A stretch of 64,000 nt of DNA, taken from contig NZ_AP019700.1 of NCBI RefSeq assembly GCF_006738645.1, positions 4,136,001-4,200,000 of the forward strand. Reading direction: 5' to 3'. Below are positions 42,898 through 52,787 of the stretch, piece by piece. The position numbers and the translations under genes were made by a program. This stretch comes from Stella humosa. GTDB taxonomy: Bacteria; Pseudomonadota; Alphaproteobacteria; ATCC43930; Allostellaceae. The number at the start of each line of letters is the position of its first letter. Within the stretch, counting starts at the first letter, position 1. The notes under the pieces are model-generated. The model was not told the DNA's origin and searched no databases. It worked only from the letters and a program-made list of their open reading frames with translations.

Positions 42898-43439
42898 GGC
42901 CGGGTCTCCATGTCCGGGGGATACTTCGCCATTTCCTCGTTGAAGCCGAACAGCGAGAAATCGGTCATCCGCGCGGGATAGAGAATGCCGTCGAGATGGT
43001 CGAATTCATGCTGCACCAGCCCGGCATGATAGCCCGACACCGTGCGATCGACGGGCCGGCCGTCCAGGTCGGTGCCGGTGTAGCGCAGGCGGCGCCAGCG
43101 CGGCACGGCGCCGCGCAGGCCGGGGACCGACAGGCAGCCCTCCCAGCGCAGCATCGTCTCGTCGCCGAGCGGTTCGATCACCGGGTTGACCAGCGCCTGC
43201 ATCGGCAGCGCCACATCCTCGGCGTCGCCGGTCAGGCGGTCTGCCCGCACCCGGAAGATGACGACCCGCAGGGGCACATGCACCTGGGGCGCGGCCAAGC
43301 CGGCCCCGCCGATGTCCTCCAGCGTGTCGATCATGTCGGCGACGAGGCGGCGGATCTCCGGCGCGGTCGGGTCGGCTACGGGGTCGGCCACCCGGCGCAG
43401 CACCGGATGGCCCATGCGAGCGATCTTGAGGATGGCCAT
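42894..43439 (-). CDS. def: Peptide deformylase
   Basis: This is a 181-residue metalloenzyme that removes the formyl group from nascent N-termini. The three family motifs are present: GGAGLAAPQV, WEGCLSVPGLRG (metal Cys) and VQHEFDHLDGILY (HExxH metal His pair). The C-terminus is slightly longer than average. No methionyl-tRNA formyltransferase gene is adjacent, so this may be one of several deformylases, as is common in the group. It shares a 4-nt overlap with the COQ9 gene. Confidence 0.95.
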   Translation of the reverse strand: MAILKIARMGHPVLRRVADPVADPTAPEIRRLVADMIDTLEDIGGAGLAAPQVHVPLRVVIFRVRADRLTGDAEDVALPMQALVNPVIEPLGDETMLRWEGCLSVPGLRGAVPRWRRLRYTGTDLDGRPVDRTVSGYHAGLVQHEFDHLDGILYPARMTDFSLFGFNEEMAKYPPDMETRP

Positions 43440-43513
43440 GGCCCGAATATGGACGCTGCCCCCCTCTGGCGTAAAGGAGGGCGCGTAAAGCAGGCCGCGT
43501 AAAGGCAGGCCGA

Positions 43514-44374
43514 TCAGTCCTCGGCCAGGACCGCCAGGATGCGGTTCAGCTTGGCCCGCGTCCGGGCCTGGTGGGCGGGGACGTCGCGGCCACGCCAGTC
43601 ATAGAAGCCCTTGCCCGTCTTCACGCCGAGGTCGCCGGCGCGGAACTTGTCCTGCACCACCGGGCTCGGCACCGCCGAATGGGTGAGATGCGGCACGATG
43701 GCCGCCTGGGCCAGCGCGTGCGTGTCGAGCCCCGACAGGTCCTTCTGCTCGATCAGCCCGGTCACGCACATGCGCGGGCCCAGCATCTCCTTGGCGGCGA
43801 TGTCGACCTCGGCCGCCGTGCAGACGCCGAGCGCGATCAAGTGATAGGCCTCGTGCAGGATGGCGTGCTGCAGGCGATTGATCAGCAGCCCCGGCAGGGC
43901 CTGGCCCAGCGGCAGGGCACGCTGGCCGCAGCGGCCGACTGCGGCGGCGACGGCCTCAATCACGGCGGGGTCGGTCTGGCGGATGGCGGCCAGTTCCACC
44001 AGCGGGATGACGTCGGCCGGCTGGAAGTAGTGCAGGGCAGCGTAGCGCCCGGGATGGGCCAGCTTGTCGGCCAGTTCCTGCACCGGCAGCCCGGACGTGT
44101 TGGTGACCAGGATCGGGCGCCCGCCATAGGCGGCCTCGACGCGCGCATTGAAGGCGATCTTGGGAGCCATCTCCTCGACGATCGTCTCGACGATCAGGTC
44201 GGGCGGCGTCGCCGGCAGGTCGCCCAGGATGGCGACGGACGGCGGCACCCCCGTCGCCTTCTCGGGGCTGCGGGTCAGGATGGCGGTGGAATGGCCGCCG
44301 CGCGCGAAGGCGGCGGCGATGCCGCGTCCCATCGTGCCGAGGCCGGCGACGAGGACGGTGCGGATTTCGGTCAT
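43514..44374 (-). CDS. 3-hydroxyacyl-CoA dehydrogenase family protein
   Basis: This is a 286-residue protein starting at ATG 44372-44374 (MTEIRTVLVAGLGTMGRG). The Rossmann NAD site is VAGLGTMGRGIAAAFARGGH. The HAD catalytic region has ILVTNTSGLPVQEL, YAALHYFQPADVIPLVEL (catalytic His in ALHYF) and the C-terminal helical domain with GKGFYDWRGRD. The length equals short-chain HAD/3-hydroxybutyryl-CoA dehydrogenase. No thiolase or crotonase lies nearby, so the pathway is unknown. Confidence 0.92.
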   Translation of the reverse strand: MTEIRTVLVAGLGTMGRGIAAAFARGGHSTAILTRSPEKATGVPPSVAILGDLPATPPDLIVETIVEEMAPKIAFNARVEAAYGGRPILVTNTSGLPVQELADKLAHPGRYAALHYFQPADVIPLVELAAIRQTDPAVIEAVAAAVGRCGQRALPLGQALPGLLINRLQHAILHEAYHLIALGVCTAAEVDIAAKEMLGPRMCVTGLIEQKDLSGLDTHALAQAAIVPHLTHSAVPSPVVQDKFRAGDLGVKTGKGFYDWRGRDVPAHQARTRAKLNRILAVLAED

Positions 44375-44490
44375 GGCGGCAGGACGGTAGCCCGGCCGCC
44401 CGCGAAGGTCACGCACTGGATGCGGGCGCCCGATGAACCGGGCGCACGGTTCGTGCGACGCAGGGCCAACCTCGACGCGAAAGACCGACC

Positions 44491-44592
44491 ATGCATCGCC
44501 TGTCCACCATGCTGTTTACCCTGGCCGTCATGCTGCTGTTCGCCGCCGTGGTCGCGGTCGCCTGCGAGGTCGCGGCCAACCCGCGCCTTTAG
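44491..44592 (+). CDS. Small single-pass membrane protein (candidate)
   Basis: This is a 33-residue reading frame, MHRLSTMLFTLAVMLLF followed by AAVVAVACEVAANPRL. A single hydrophobic helix spans about 6-27. No strong ribosome-binding site is visible, and no homologue family is recognised. Such tiny proteins are often missed, but chance cannot be excluded. Confidence 0.4.
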   Translation: MHRLSTMLFTLAVMLLFAAVVAVACEVAANPRL

Positions 44593-44672
44593 CCCGCGGC
44601 CGGCGTTCCAAGGCCGGGTCGCCATGCTATAGGCTGCGGCCTTCCTTCCGCCCGGACCGGAGGCAGCAAGCC

Positions 44673-44999
44673 TTGCTCATCCCGAAGACGACCCGCACCC
44701 GCCAAGGCGAGCGGGGGGCGATCGACCGCGCGGCTGCCGAGGCGCTGGCGCTGCGCGGACTGGCCTGGATCGCGGGCGACGACGATCGCCTCATGCGTTT
44801 CCTGGGGCTGACCGGGACCGACCTGGACGCCCTGCGCGCGCGGGCAGCCGACCCGGCCTTCCTGGGCGGGGTGCTGGACTGCCTGTTGGGCGACGAGGGC
44901 TGGGTGATCGAGTTCGCCGGCGATGCCGGCCTCGACCCGATGCTGGTCGCGGCCGCCCGCCGCCAGTTGCCGGGTGCCGGGCAGGAGGACCATTCATGA
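44673..44999 (+). CDS. DUF3572 family protein
   Basis: This is a 108-residue protein. I propose a TTG start at 44673 with GGAGG (44659-44663) 9 nt before it. The helical core AEALALRGLAWIAGDDDRLM, RFLGLTGTDLDALRARA and FLGGVLDCLLGDEGWVIEFA is typical of the alphaproteobacterial DUF3572 family of unknown function. Its stop overlaps the start of the UMF1-type transporter by 4 nt. Confidence 0.85.
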   Translation: MLIPKTTRTRQGERGAIDRAAAEALALRGLAWIAGDDDRLMRFLGLTGTDLDALRARAADPAFLGGVLDCLLGDEGWVIEFAGDAGLDPMLVAAARRQLPGAGQEDHS

Positions 45000-46321
45000 C
45001 CACGGCCCCGACGCCGCACACCGCCTCCTCCGGCCGGGCCGGGCTGGTCGCCTGGTGCCTCTACGACTTCGCGAACTCGGCTTTCCCCACCGTCATCATC
45101 ACCTTCGTCTTCTCGGCCTATTTCGTGCGCGGCGTGGCGGCCGACGTGGAAACCGGCACGGCCGCCTGGGGCCACGCCATGGCCCTGGCCGGCCTCGCCA
45201 CCGCCATACTGGGGCCGGTGCTGGGGGCCGTCGCCGACCGCACCGGCCGGCGCAAGCCGTGGATCCTGCTGTTTTCGCTGATCTGCATCCTGGCCGGCGG
45301 CGCCATGTGGTTCGTGCGCCCCGACCCCGGCTACATGCTGCTCGGCCTCGTGCTGGCAGTGGTGGCCTCGATCGCCTTCGAAGTGGCGACCGTCTTCTAC
45401 AATGCGATGCTGCCCGACATCGTGCCCCCCGGCCGGCTCGGCCGCTGGTCGGGCTGGGCCTGGGGCATCGGCTATCTGGGCGGCCTGCTGTGCCTGGTGG
45501 TGGCGCTGTTCGGCTTGGTGATGACGCCGACGCCGCTCTTCGGGCTGGACAAGGCGACGTCGGAGCATGTGCGGGCGGTGGCCCCGCTGACGGCGATCTG
45601 GTTCGCCGTCTTTGCCCTGCCCTTCTTCGTCCTGACGCCCGACCGGCCGGCGACCGGCATCGCGCCGATGGCAGCCGCCCGGGCCGGCCTTGCCCGCATC
45701 GCCCATACGCTGCGCCACCTGGGGGCGGAGCGGAACATCGCCCGCTTCCTTGTCTCGCGCCTCTTCTACACCGATGCGCTGAACACCCTCTTCGCCTTCG
45801 GCGGCATCTATGCCGCCGGCACCTTCGGCATGGGCTTCGACGAGGTCATCATGTTCGGCATCGCGCTGAACGTGACGGCCGGCCTGGGGGCGGCCGCCTT
45901 CGCCTGGGTCGACGACCGCATCGGCCCGAAGCCCACCATCCTGATGGCGATCGCCGGGCTGGCCGTGTTCGGCACGGCCGTGCTGCTGATCGAGAGCAAG
46001 CTGTGGTTCTGGATCTTCGGCCTGGGCATCGGCATCTTCGTCGGCCCGGCCCAGGCCGCCAGCCGCTCGCTGATGGCCCACCTGGCCCCGCCCGAGCGGG
46101 AAAGCGAGATGTTCGGGCTGTTCGCCCTGTCGGGCAAGATCACGTCCTTCATGGGCCCGGCGCTCCTGGCCTGGGCGACGCTCGCCTTCGACAGCCAACG
46201 CGCCGGCATGGCCACCATCATCGTCTTCTTCGCGATCGGATTTTTCCTGCTGCTGGGCGTCGACGGCCGTCGCCAGGGCTGGACGGGAGAGGCGCGAAAC
46301 CCCACATCTCCTTCAGTTTAG
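44996..46321 (+). CDS. MFS transporter, UMF1/Atg22-like
   Basis: This is a 441-residue protein with 12 hydrophobic helices. The N-terminal WCLYDFANSAFPTVIITFVF is the hallmark of the UMF1 (Atg22-like) family, followed by LGAVADRTGRRKPWILLF in loop 2-3 and the Pro-rich central loop near residue 205. The yeast homologue releases amino acids from the vacuole. Bacterial substrates are not known. It is coupled to the DUF3572 gene and followed 22 nt later by dps. Confidence 0.9.
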   Translation: MTTAPTPHTASSGRAGLVAWCLYDFANSAFPTVIITFVFSAYFVRGVAADVETGTAAWGHAMALAGLATAILGPVLGAVADRTGRRKPWILLFSLICILAGGAMWFVRPDPGYMLLGLVLAVVASIAFEVATVFYNAMLPDIVPPGRLGRWSGWAWGIGYLGGLLCLVVALFGLVMTPTPLFGLDKATSEHVRAVAPLTAIWFAVFALPFFVLTPDRPATGIAPMAAARAGLARIAHTLRHLGAERNIARFLVSRLFYTDALNTLFAFGGIYAAGTFGMGFDEVIMFGIALNVTAGLGAAAFAWVDDRIGPKPTILMAIAGLAVFGTAVLLIESKLWFWIFGLGIGIFVGPAQAASRSLMAHLAPPERESEMFGLFALSGKITSFMGPALLAWATLAFDSQRAGMATIIVFFAIGFFLLLGVDGRRQGWTGEARNPTSPSV

Positions 46322-46343
46322 AATTATTCCAAGGAGAGCAATC

Positions 46344-46817
46344 GTGCGGAACACCCGGATCGACCTGGCGCCCGACGTGCGGGAGAAGATGATCGAACTC
46401 CTGAACGCGCGCCTGGCCGACGCGATCGACCTGAAGCTCCAGGCCAAGCAGGCCCACTGGAACGTCAAGGGCGCGAACTTCATCGCCATCCACGAACTGT
46501 TCGACGCCATCGCCACCCGGGTGGACGCCCAGGTCGACGACCTGGCGGAACGCGTGACCGCCCTGGGCGGCATCGCCGAGGGCACGTTGCAGGCCGTCGC
46601 AGGCCGCACGAAGCTGGCCACCTACCCGGTCGCCATCGGCGGCGGCCAGCATGTGGCCCGCCTGGCCGACGCGATTGCGGTCTATGGCAAGGGCGCCCGG
46701 GCGGCGATCGACACGGCGACCGATGCCGGCGATGCCGACACGGCCGACATCTTCACCGGCATCTCGCGCGCGGCGGACAAGGACCTGTGGTTCCTGGAGG
46801 CCCACCTCGAAGGGTAG
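46344..46817 (+). CDS. dps: DNA protection during starvation protein (Dps)
   Basis: This 157-residue ferritin-like protein starts with GTG 46344 behind AAGGAG (46331-46336). The ferroxidase helix pattern LQAKQAHWNVKGANFIAIHE, the region FDAIATRVDAQVDDLAERV and the C-terminal DKDLWFLEAHL match Dps, which assembles as 12-mer shells that oxidise and store iron and cover DNA in stress. The Lys-rich DNA-binding tail is short. It is 22 nt downstream of the UMF1-type gene and convergent with purH. Confidence 0.93.
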   Translation: MRNTRIDLAPDVREKMIELLNARLADAIDLKLQAKQAHWNVKGANFIAIHELFDAIATRVDAQVDDLAERVTALGGIAEGTLQAVAGRTKLATYPVAIGGGQHVARLADAIAVYGKGARAAIDTATDAGDADTADIFTGISRAADKDLWFLEAHLEG

Positions 46818-46832
46818 GGGCCCTTCTCCCCC

Positions 46833-48419
<1,587 letters not shown>

Positions 48420-48531
48420 GGCGGCAAACCGGCTATGAGGGGGAATTCGCCCGGAACCTAGCCAGCGCCCATCGGCACGGCAAGCCGGGCGTCGATTCGC
48501 CGCGGTGGCGCGGCCATCAGGCAACGCCGGT

Positions 48532-48822
48532 TCAGCCCGGTTTGCCCCTGTTCAAAATCGGATCGGTAATCTGGATCAGGTATGCTTCGAGATCCTTGAT
48601 GTCATCGAAAGATATGCCTTCGCCGCGCTCGATTTCCTTCACTCCCACATCGATCGCCGCATGCAATGCGGCCCGCCGGATCTCTTGCTCCTCAATCAGG
48701 TTCAGAGCAGCAGCGATCACATCGCGCGGATTTTTGTAGCGGCCGTCGGCAATCAGTTCGTCGATCAGCCTGTCATGCTCATCGGAGATCGTGAAACTCC
48801 GCGTTATCGTTGCGACGTCCAT
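48532..48822 (-). CDS. ParD-family antitoxin (orphan)
   Basis: This is a 96-residue protein, ATG 48820-48822 with GGAGG seven bases upstream. The N-terminal ribbon-helix-helix of ParD/CopG-like antitoxins is [20 protein letters not shown] followed by [19 protein letters not shown]. The C-terminal helix, [19 protein letters not shown] with [10 protein letters not shown], would bind a RelE/ParE toxin. No ParE-like reading frame lies between it and purH (about 110 nt) or toward the CapD-like gene, so it is orphaned here. Confidence 0.82.
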   Translation of the reverse strand: MDVATITRSFTISDEHDRLIDELIADGRYKNPRDVIAAALNLIEEQEIRRAALHAAIDVGVKEIERGEGISFDDIKDLEAYLIQITDPILNRGKPG

Positions 48823-48867
48823 CACTGCACCTCCAGGAACAGTCGAGCTCTATATCGCCGCCAATGC

Positions 48868-50799
48868 CTACTCCCCCGCGGCCGCCTGTTCGGGAACCTG
48901 CGGGCGATAGTCCGGGACCAGCCGTTGCAGCATCGCCAGGGTGGCGTCGGGGCGGCCGGCGCGGGCGGTCTCGACGATTTCGTCCAGGCCGCGGGCGAGG
49001 AAGGCGGCGTCGACGGTGCGCGGAGCGGCACGGCGGATCGCCGGGTGGGCGGTCGACATCAGTGCCTCGGAATCGTGGAACAGCTCCTCGGTCATCTTCT
49101 CGCCCGGGCGCAGGCCGACGAAGGCGATCTGGACGTCCGTGTCGGGGCGCCGGCCGGCCAGGCGGATCATCTGCCGGGCGAGGTCGAGGATGCGGACGGG
49201 CTCGCCCATGTCGAGGACGAAGATCTCGCCAGCCGGCTCGTCGCCCTCGACCCCCAGGACGGAGGCCTGCAGGACCAGCTCGACCGCCTCGCGCACGGTC
49301 ATGAAATAGCGGGTCATCTCCGGATGGGTGACGGTCAGGGGGCCGCCGGCCGCCAATTGGCGCTGGAACAGCGGCACCACAGACCCGGTGGAGCCCAGCA
49401 CGTTGCCGAAGCGCACGGTGACGAAGCGGGTGCCGCGCTCGCGCCGCCGCTCCACCAGGTCGAGGGACTGGCAGTAGCTTTCGGCCAACCGCTTGGTGGC
49501 GCCCATCACATTGACCGGGTTGACCGCCTTGTCGGTGGAGATCAGCACCATCGCCAGCACGCCGGTCGCCCGGCAGGCGTCGGCCACGTTGCGGGTGCCC
49601 GCCGCATTGGTCATCACCCCTTCCAGGGGGTTCAGCTCCACCATCGGCACATGCTTCAAGGCACCCGCGTGGAAGACCAGCTCCGGCGCGGCCGCCTGGA
49701 AGGCGGCGTCGACCCGCAGGCGGTCGCGCACGTCGGCCAGGATGGCGGTGCGCGGCAGGTCGGGGTGGCGCTCGGCCATCTCCATGTCGATGGTGTAGAG
49801 ATTGAATTCGCTGGCATCGAGCAGCGCCAGGTGGGTCGGGCCGAAGGCCGCGATCTGGCGCACCAGTTCGCCGCCGATGGTGCCACCCGCGCCCGTGACC
49901 AGCACCCGCCGGCCGGCCACCAGCGCCCGCATGCGGTCGCGCTCCAGCACCGCCTGCGGCCGGCCCAGCAGGTCCTCGATCGCGACCGGGCGCACGGCCA
50001 CGGGGTCGTCCACGCCGTCGCGCAGGTCGGTCAGGCGCGGCAGGCGGGCCAGCGTCAGCCCTTCGGCCGTGGCCTCCTCCACCAGCCGGCTGAGGCGCGC
50101 GGGGTCGATGTCCTCCTTGGTCACGATCAGGCGCTGCGGCCGCCGGCCGGCCAGCGTCAGCCCTTTCAGGACCGTGGCGAACTCGTCGATCGTGCCCAGC
50201 ACGTCGACCTTGCGGATCTCCCGCCCGACGCGGCCCGACCGATCGGCCAGGATGCCGATGACCTGGAAGGGCGCGTCGCGCCGGCTGTCCATCTCGCGGA
50301 TGAAGGTCTCGGCCGGGTCGCCCGCCCCCACCAGCACGACCGGGATGCGCCGCATCGCCTCGCCCGCCCCCTCGCGGCGCAGCACGGTGTCGAGCCGCCC
50401 GTCCTTCAGCACGCGGTAGAGCGCGCGCGGGCCGGCCAGCATCGCCGCCAGCACGAACCAGTTGATGACCAAGCTGGAGCGCGGCAGCATCTCCAGCCGG
50501 GTGGCGATGAACACCAGGACCGTGAAGACGACGATGGTGATGCTGACGGCGCGACCGATCGCCAGCATGTCGTCGAGCGAGGCATAGCGCCAGATGCCGC
50601 GATAGAGCCCGGTCATCCAGGACACGACGCCGCAGACGGCGGCCAGCGTGGCGGCGTGGCCCAGCAGGTAATCCGCCGGATACTGGGCGAACCCGTCGGC
50701 CCCCAGGCGCAGGTAGAGCGCGACGGGAAAGGACAGCGCCGCCATGCCGATATCGTGGGCATAGGCGATCAGCGCGCGATAATTGGGCCTGGTCATCAT
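48868..50799 (-). CDS. CapD/WbpM-like nucleoside-diphosphate-sugar dehydratase
   Basis: This is a 643-residue membrane protein. Four N-terminal hydrophobic helices (about 5-110) precede a CoA/NAD-binding-like domain (VVLVGAGDPAETFIREMDS). An extended SDR then follows with LVTGAGGTIGGELVRQI, HAGALKHVPMVELNPLE and ISTDKAVNPVNVMGATKRLA. The Met in the MGATK triad is normal for this inverting UDP-sugar 4,6-dehydratase group. It would make a 4-keto-6-deoxy sugar for O-antigen or capsule. ATG 50797-50799 gives the first residue (MMTRPNY). A paralogue of WbpM in architecture. Confidence 0.92.
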   Translation of the reverse strand: MMTRPNYRALIAYAHDIGMAALSFPVALYLRLGADGFAQYPADYLLGHAATLAAVCGVVSWMTGLYRGIWRYASLDDMLAIGRAVSITIVVFTVLVFIATRLEMLPRSSLVINWFVLAAMLAGPRALYRVLKDGRLDTVLRREGAGEAMRRIPVVLVGAGDPAETFIREMDSRRDAPFQVIGILADRSGRVGREIRKVDVLGTIDEFATVLKGLTLAGRRPQRLIVTKEDIDPARLSRLVEEATAEGLTLARLPRLTDLRDGVDDPVAVRPVAIEDLLGRPQAVLERDRMRALVAGRRVLVTGAGGTIGGELVRQIAAFGPTHLALLDASEFNLYTIDMEMAERHPDLPRTAILADVRDRLRVDAAFQAAAPELVFHAGALKHVPMVELNPLEGVMTNAAGTRNVADACRATGVLAMVLISTDKAVNPVNVMGATKRLAESYCQSLDLVERRRERGTRFVTVRFGNVLGSTGSVVPLFQRQLAAGGPLTVTHPEMTRYFMTVREAVELVLQASVLGVEGDEPAGEIFVLDMGEPVRILDLARQMIRLAGRRPDTDVQIAFVGLRPGEKMTEELFHDSEALMSTAHPAIRRAAPRTVDAAFLARGLDEIVETARAGRPDATLAMLQRLVPDYRPQVPEQAAAGE

Positions 50800-50830
50800 G
50801 TTCGCGGCCGATCCTAGCACGCCCAGTGAA

Positions 50831-50860
50831 CGCTATTCACGGGGGAGCGCTATTCACGGG
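50831..50860. repeat. 13-bp direct repeat pair
   Basis: CGCTATTCACGGG occurs at 50831-50843 and again at 50848-50860. The second copy includes the TAG stop codon and the final residues of the SDR gene. A recent short tandem duplication is the likely origin. Confidence 0.7.
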
Positions 50861-51779
50861 CGAGCGCGGCCATCAGGGCCGCCAGTTCGTCCGCGGGGGG
50901 AACGGCGGGGCGCCAGCCCAGCCCCGCCAGCCCGTCCGGCGCCACTTCCAGCGGCTGGGTCAGGCGGGCGACAGCGCCTCGGCCGAGCAGCAGCCCCGCC
51001 CCCCGCAACAGGGAAACCGGCACCGGCAGCAGCCGCATGGGACGGTGGGCCGCCCGTGCCAGGGCGGCCGCCAGCTCCGCCGTGGTCGGGTGCCAGTCGG
51101 CCACCAGCAGGCGACGCCCGACCGCGCCCGGATGGGTCAGGCCCAGTTCGATCGCCTGCGCCAGGTTGGAGACGCCCACCAGGCTGCGGCGGTTCGCCAG
51201 CCGCCCGAATGGCAGCGGCAGGCCGCTGCGCGCCAGCCGGGCCAGCGCCCGCAGGTTGGCCCGCACCCCCGGCCCATAGACCAGGGGCGGGCGCAGGATC
51301 AGCGGCTCCAGCCCCGGCATCGCCAGCAGCAGGTCCTCGGCCGCCAGCTTGGAGCGGCCATAGGCATCTTCCGGTGCCGGCCGGTCGTCGTCGCGGAAGG
51401 GCCGGCCGACCGTGGTCCGCTCGCCCATGACCTTGACGGAGCTGAGGAAGACGAAGCGGCGGACACCGGCGGCGACCGCCGCCTCCGCCAGCCCCCGGGT
51501 GGCCGCGACATTGACCGCGGCAAAGGCGGCGTCCGGGTCGGCCGCGCCCTCGCGCATGACATGGACCCGCGCCGCCAGGTGGGCCACCGCATCGACCCCC
51601 GCCAGCGCCGGCCGCCAGTCGACCGGGCCGGCAAGATCGCCGATCGGGCACGCGATAGTGCCGGCCGGCGCATCGTCTGCATTGCGGACGGCCGCCATCA
51701 CCGAATGCCCCGCACCCATCAGGCGGGCCACCACGGCGCGGCCGACGAAGCCCGCGGCGCCGGTTACCAGCACCTTCAT
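50850..51779 (-). CDS. NAD-dependent epimerase/dehydratase (surface-sugar SDR)
   Basis: This is a 309-residue extended SDR, ATG 51777-51779 (MKVLVTGAAGFVGRAVVARL). The active-site Ser of FLSSVKVMGE and the Tyr and Lys of DAYGRSKLAAED are complete. The C-terminus is Ala/Leu-rich and short. Similar enzymes beside WecA-like transferases reduce or epimerise the first sugar of a surface polysaccharide (UDP-4-keto or UDP-GlcNAc types). It overlaps the WecA-like gene by 4 nt, and the CapD-like gene follows. Confidence 0.9.
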   Translation of the reverse strand: MKVLVTGAAGFVGRAVVARLMGAGHSVMAAVRNADDAPAGTIACPIGDLAGPVDWRPALAGVDAVAHLAARVHVMREGAADPDAAFAAVNVAATRGLAEAAVAAGVRRFVFLSSVKVMGERTTVGRPFRDDDRPAPEDAYGRSKLAAEDLLLAMPGLEPLILRPPLVYGPGVRANLRALARLARSGLPLPFGRLANRRSLVGVSNLAQAIELGLTHPGAVGRRLLVADWHPTTAELAAALARAAHRPMRLLPVPVSLLRGAGLLLGRGAVARLTQPLEVAPDGLAGLGWRPAVPPADELAALMAALARE

Positions 51780-52765
51780 CGCCGCCGCCCCAGTTCGACC
51801 AGCAGGGCCGCCACGATCGCCGAAGCGACAGCAAGGGCCGGCCAGGGTGCCGCCAGCGACCACAGGGCGCAGGCGACCAGCAGCACGTCGCACGCGCCGA
51901 CGCGCAGCGCGACCGCGGCATGGGACAGGCCGGCCTGGGTCGCCCGCTGATAGAAATGCTGGCGATGGGCCTGCCAGACCTTCTCCGCCCGCAGCGCCCG
52001 CCGCAGCAGCGTCAGGGTGGCGTCAGCCAGGTAGTAGAGCGGCAGGATGAGGGCGGCGGCCCACTGCCCGGACGCCGCCAGCGCCAGCAGCAGCCCGCCC
52101 GCCAGGTAGCCCAGCGGCACGCTGCCGACATCGCCCAGGAAGACGCGGGCCGGGTGCCAGTTCCACGCCAGGAACCCGGCCGCCCCCGCCGCCAGCACCA
52201 GCCCGTACCCCGCCGCATCGGCCGGCCCCGTCGCCAGCGCCACCAGGGCCAGGCCGCAGCCGAGCGCCATCGTCTCGACCCCGCTGATGCCGTCGATGCC
52301 ATCCATGAAGTTGTAGAGATTGACGAACCAGACCCAGGCGACGGCGGCCAGCGCCATGTCGAGCCAGCCCGGCAGCCAGCCTTGCGCGATCGGCGCGGGG
52401 AGCAGGGACACCACCGGCACGACCGCCACCAGTTGGACCAGCAGCCGCAGGCGGACCGGCAGCCCGCCGCGATCGTCGCGCCACGACACCGCCATCAGCA
52501 GCAAGGCACCCGTCGCCATGGCCCACGCCATCGCCGGCCCATCCAGCAGGAAGGCCAGCAGGCACCAGCCGCCCAGCACCGGCGGCAGCAGGCCGAGGCC
52601 ACCGCCGCGCGGCGTCGGCACCTGGTGGGAAGAGCGGTCGTTCGGCTGGTCGAGGATGGCGCGCTGCCCCAGCCAACGGGTGACGCGGCCCGTCGCCAAC
52701 CAGGCAAGCAGGCCCACCAGTGCTGCCAGCGCGACCAGGTAGGGCGGGACGGCCGGGATCACCAC
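51776..52765 (-). CDS. WecA/MraY-like undecaprenyl-phosphate sugar-1-phosphate transferase
   Basis: This is a 329-residue protein with about 10 hydrophobic helices. The active-site segments are RSSHQVPTPRGGGLGLL, VNLYNFMDGIDGISGVE (NxxNxxDGxDGL type) and VFLGDVGSVPLGYLAG, with HRQHFYQRATQAGL in the last cytosolic loop. It transfers a sugar phosphate from a UDP-sugar to undecaprenyl phosphate, the first membrane step of O-antigen or exopolysaccharide assembly. It is in one unit with the epimerase and CapD-like genes. Confidence 0.93.
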   Translation of the reverse strand: MVIPAVPPYLVALAALVGLLAWLATGRVTRWLGQRAILDQPNDRSSHQVPTPRGGGLGLLPPVLGGWCLLAFLLDGPAMAWAMATGALLLMAVSWRDDRGGLPVRLRLLVQLVAVVPVVSLLPAPIAQGWLPGWLDMALAAVAWVWFVNLYNFMDGIDGISGVETMALGCGLALVALATGPADAAGYGLVLAAGAAGFLAWNWHPARVFLGDVGSVPLGYLAGGLLLALAASGQWAAALILPLYYLADATLTLLRRALRAEKVWQAHRQHFYQRATQAGLSHAAVALRVGACDVLLVACALWSLAAPWPALAVASAIVAALLVELGRRR

Positions 52766-52787
52766 GCCAGCGCTCTCGATGGGGGCG

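Noticed and set aside
48420-48531. A ParE toxin gene between the ParD antitoxin and purH
   Set aside because: The gap is only about 110 nt and holds no frame of toxin size.
48505-50817. A 770-codon plus-strand frame opposite the CapD-like gene
   Set aside because: It is composed of repetitive His/Gly/Gln/Asp-rich shadow sequence. The minus strand encodes the dehydratase.
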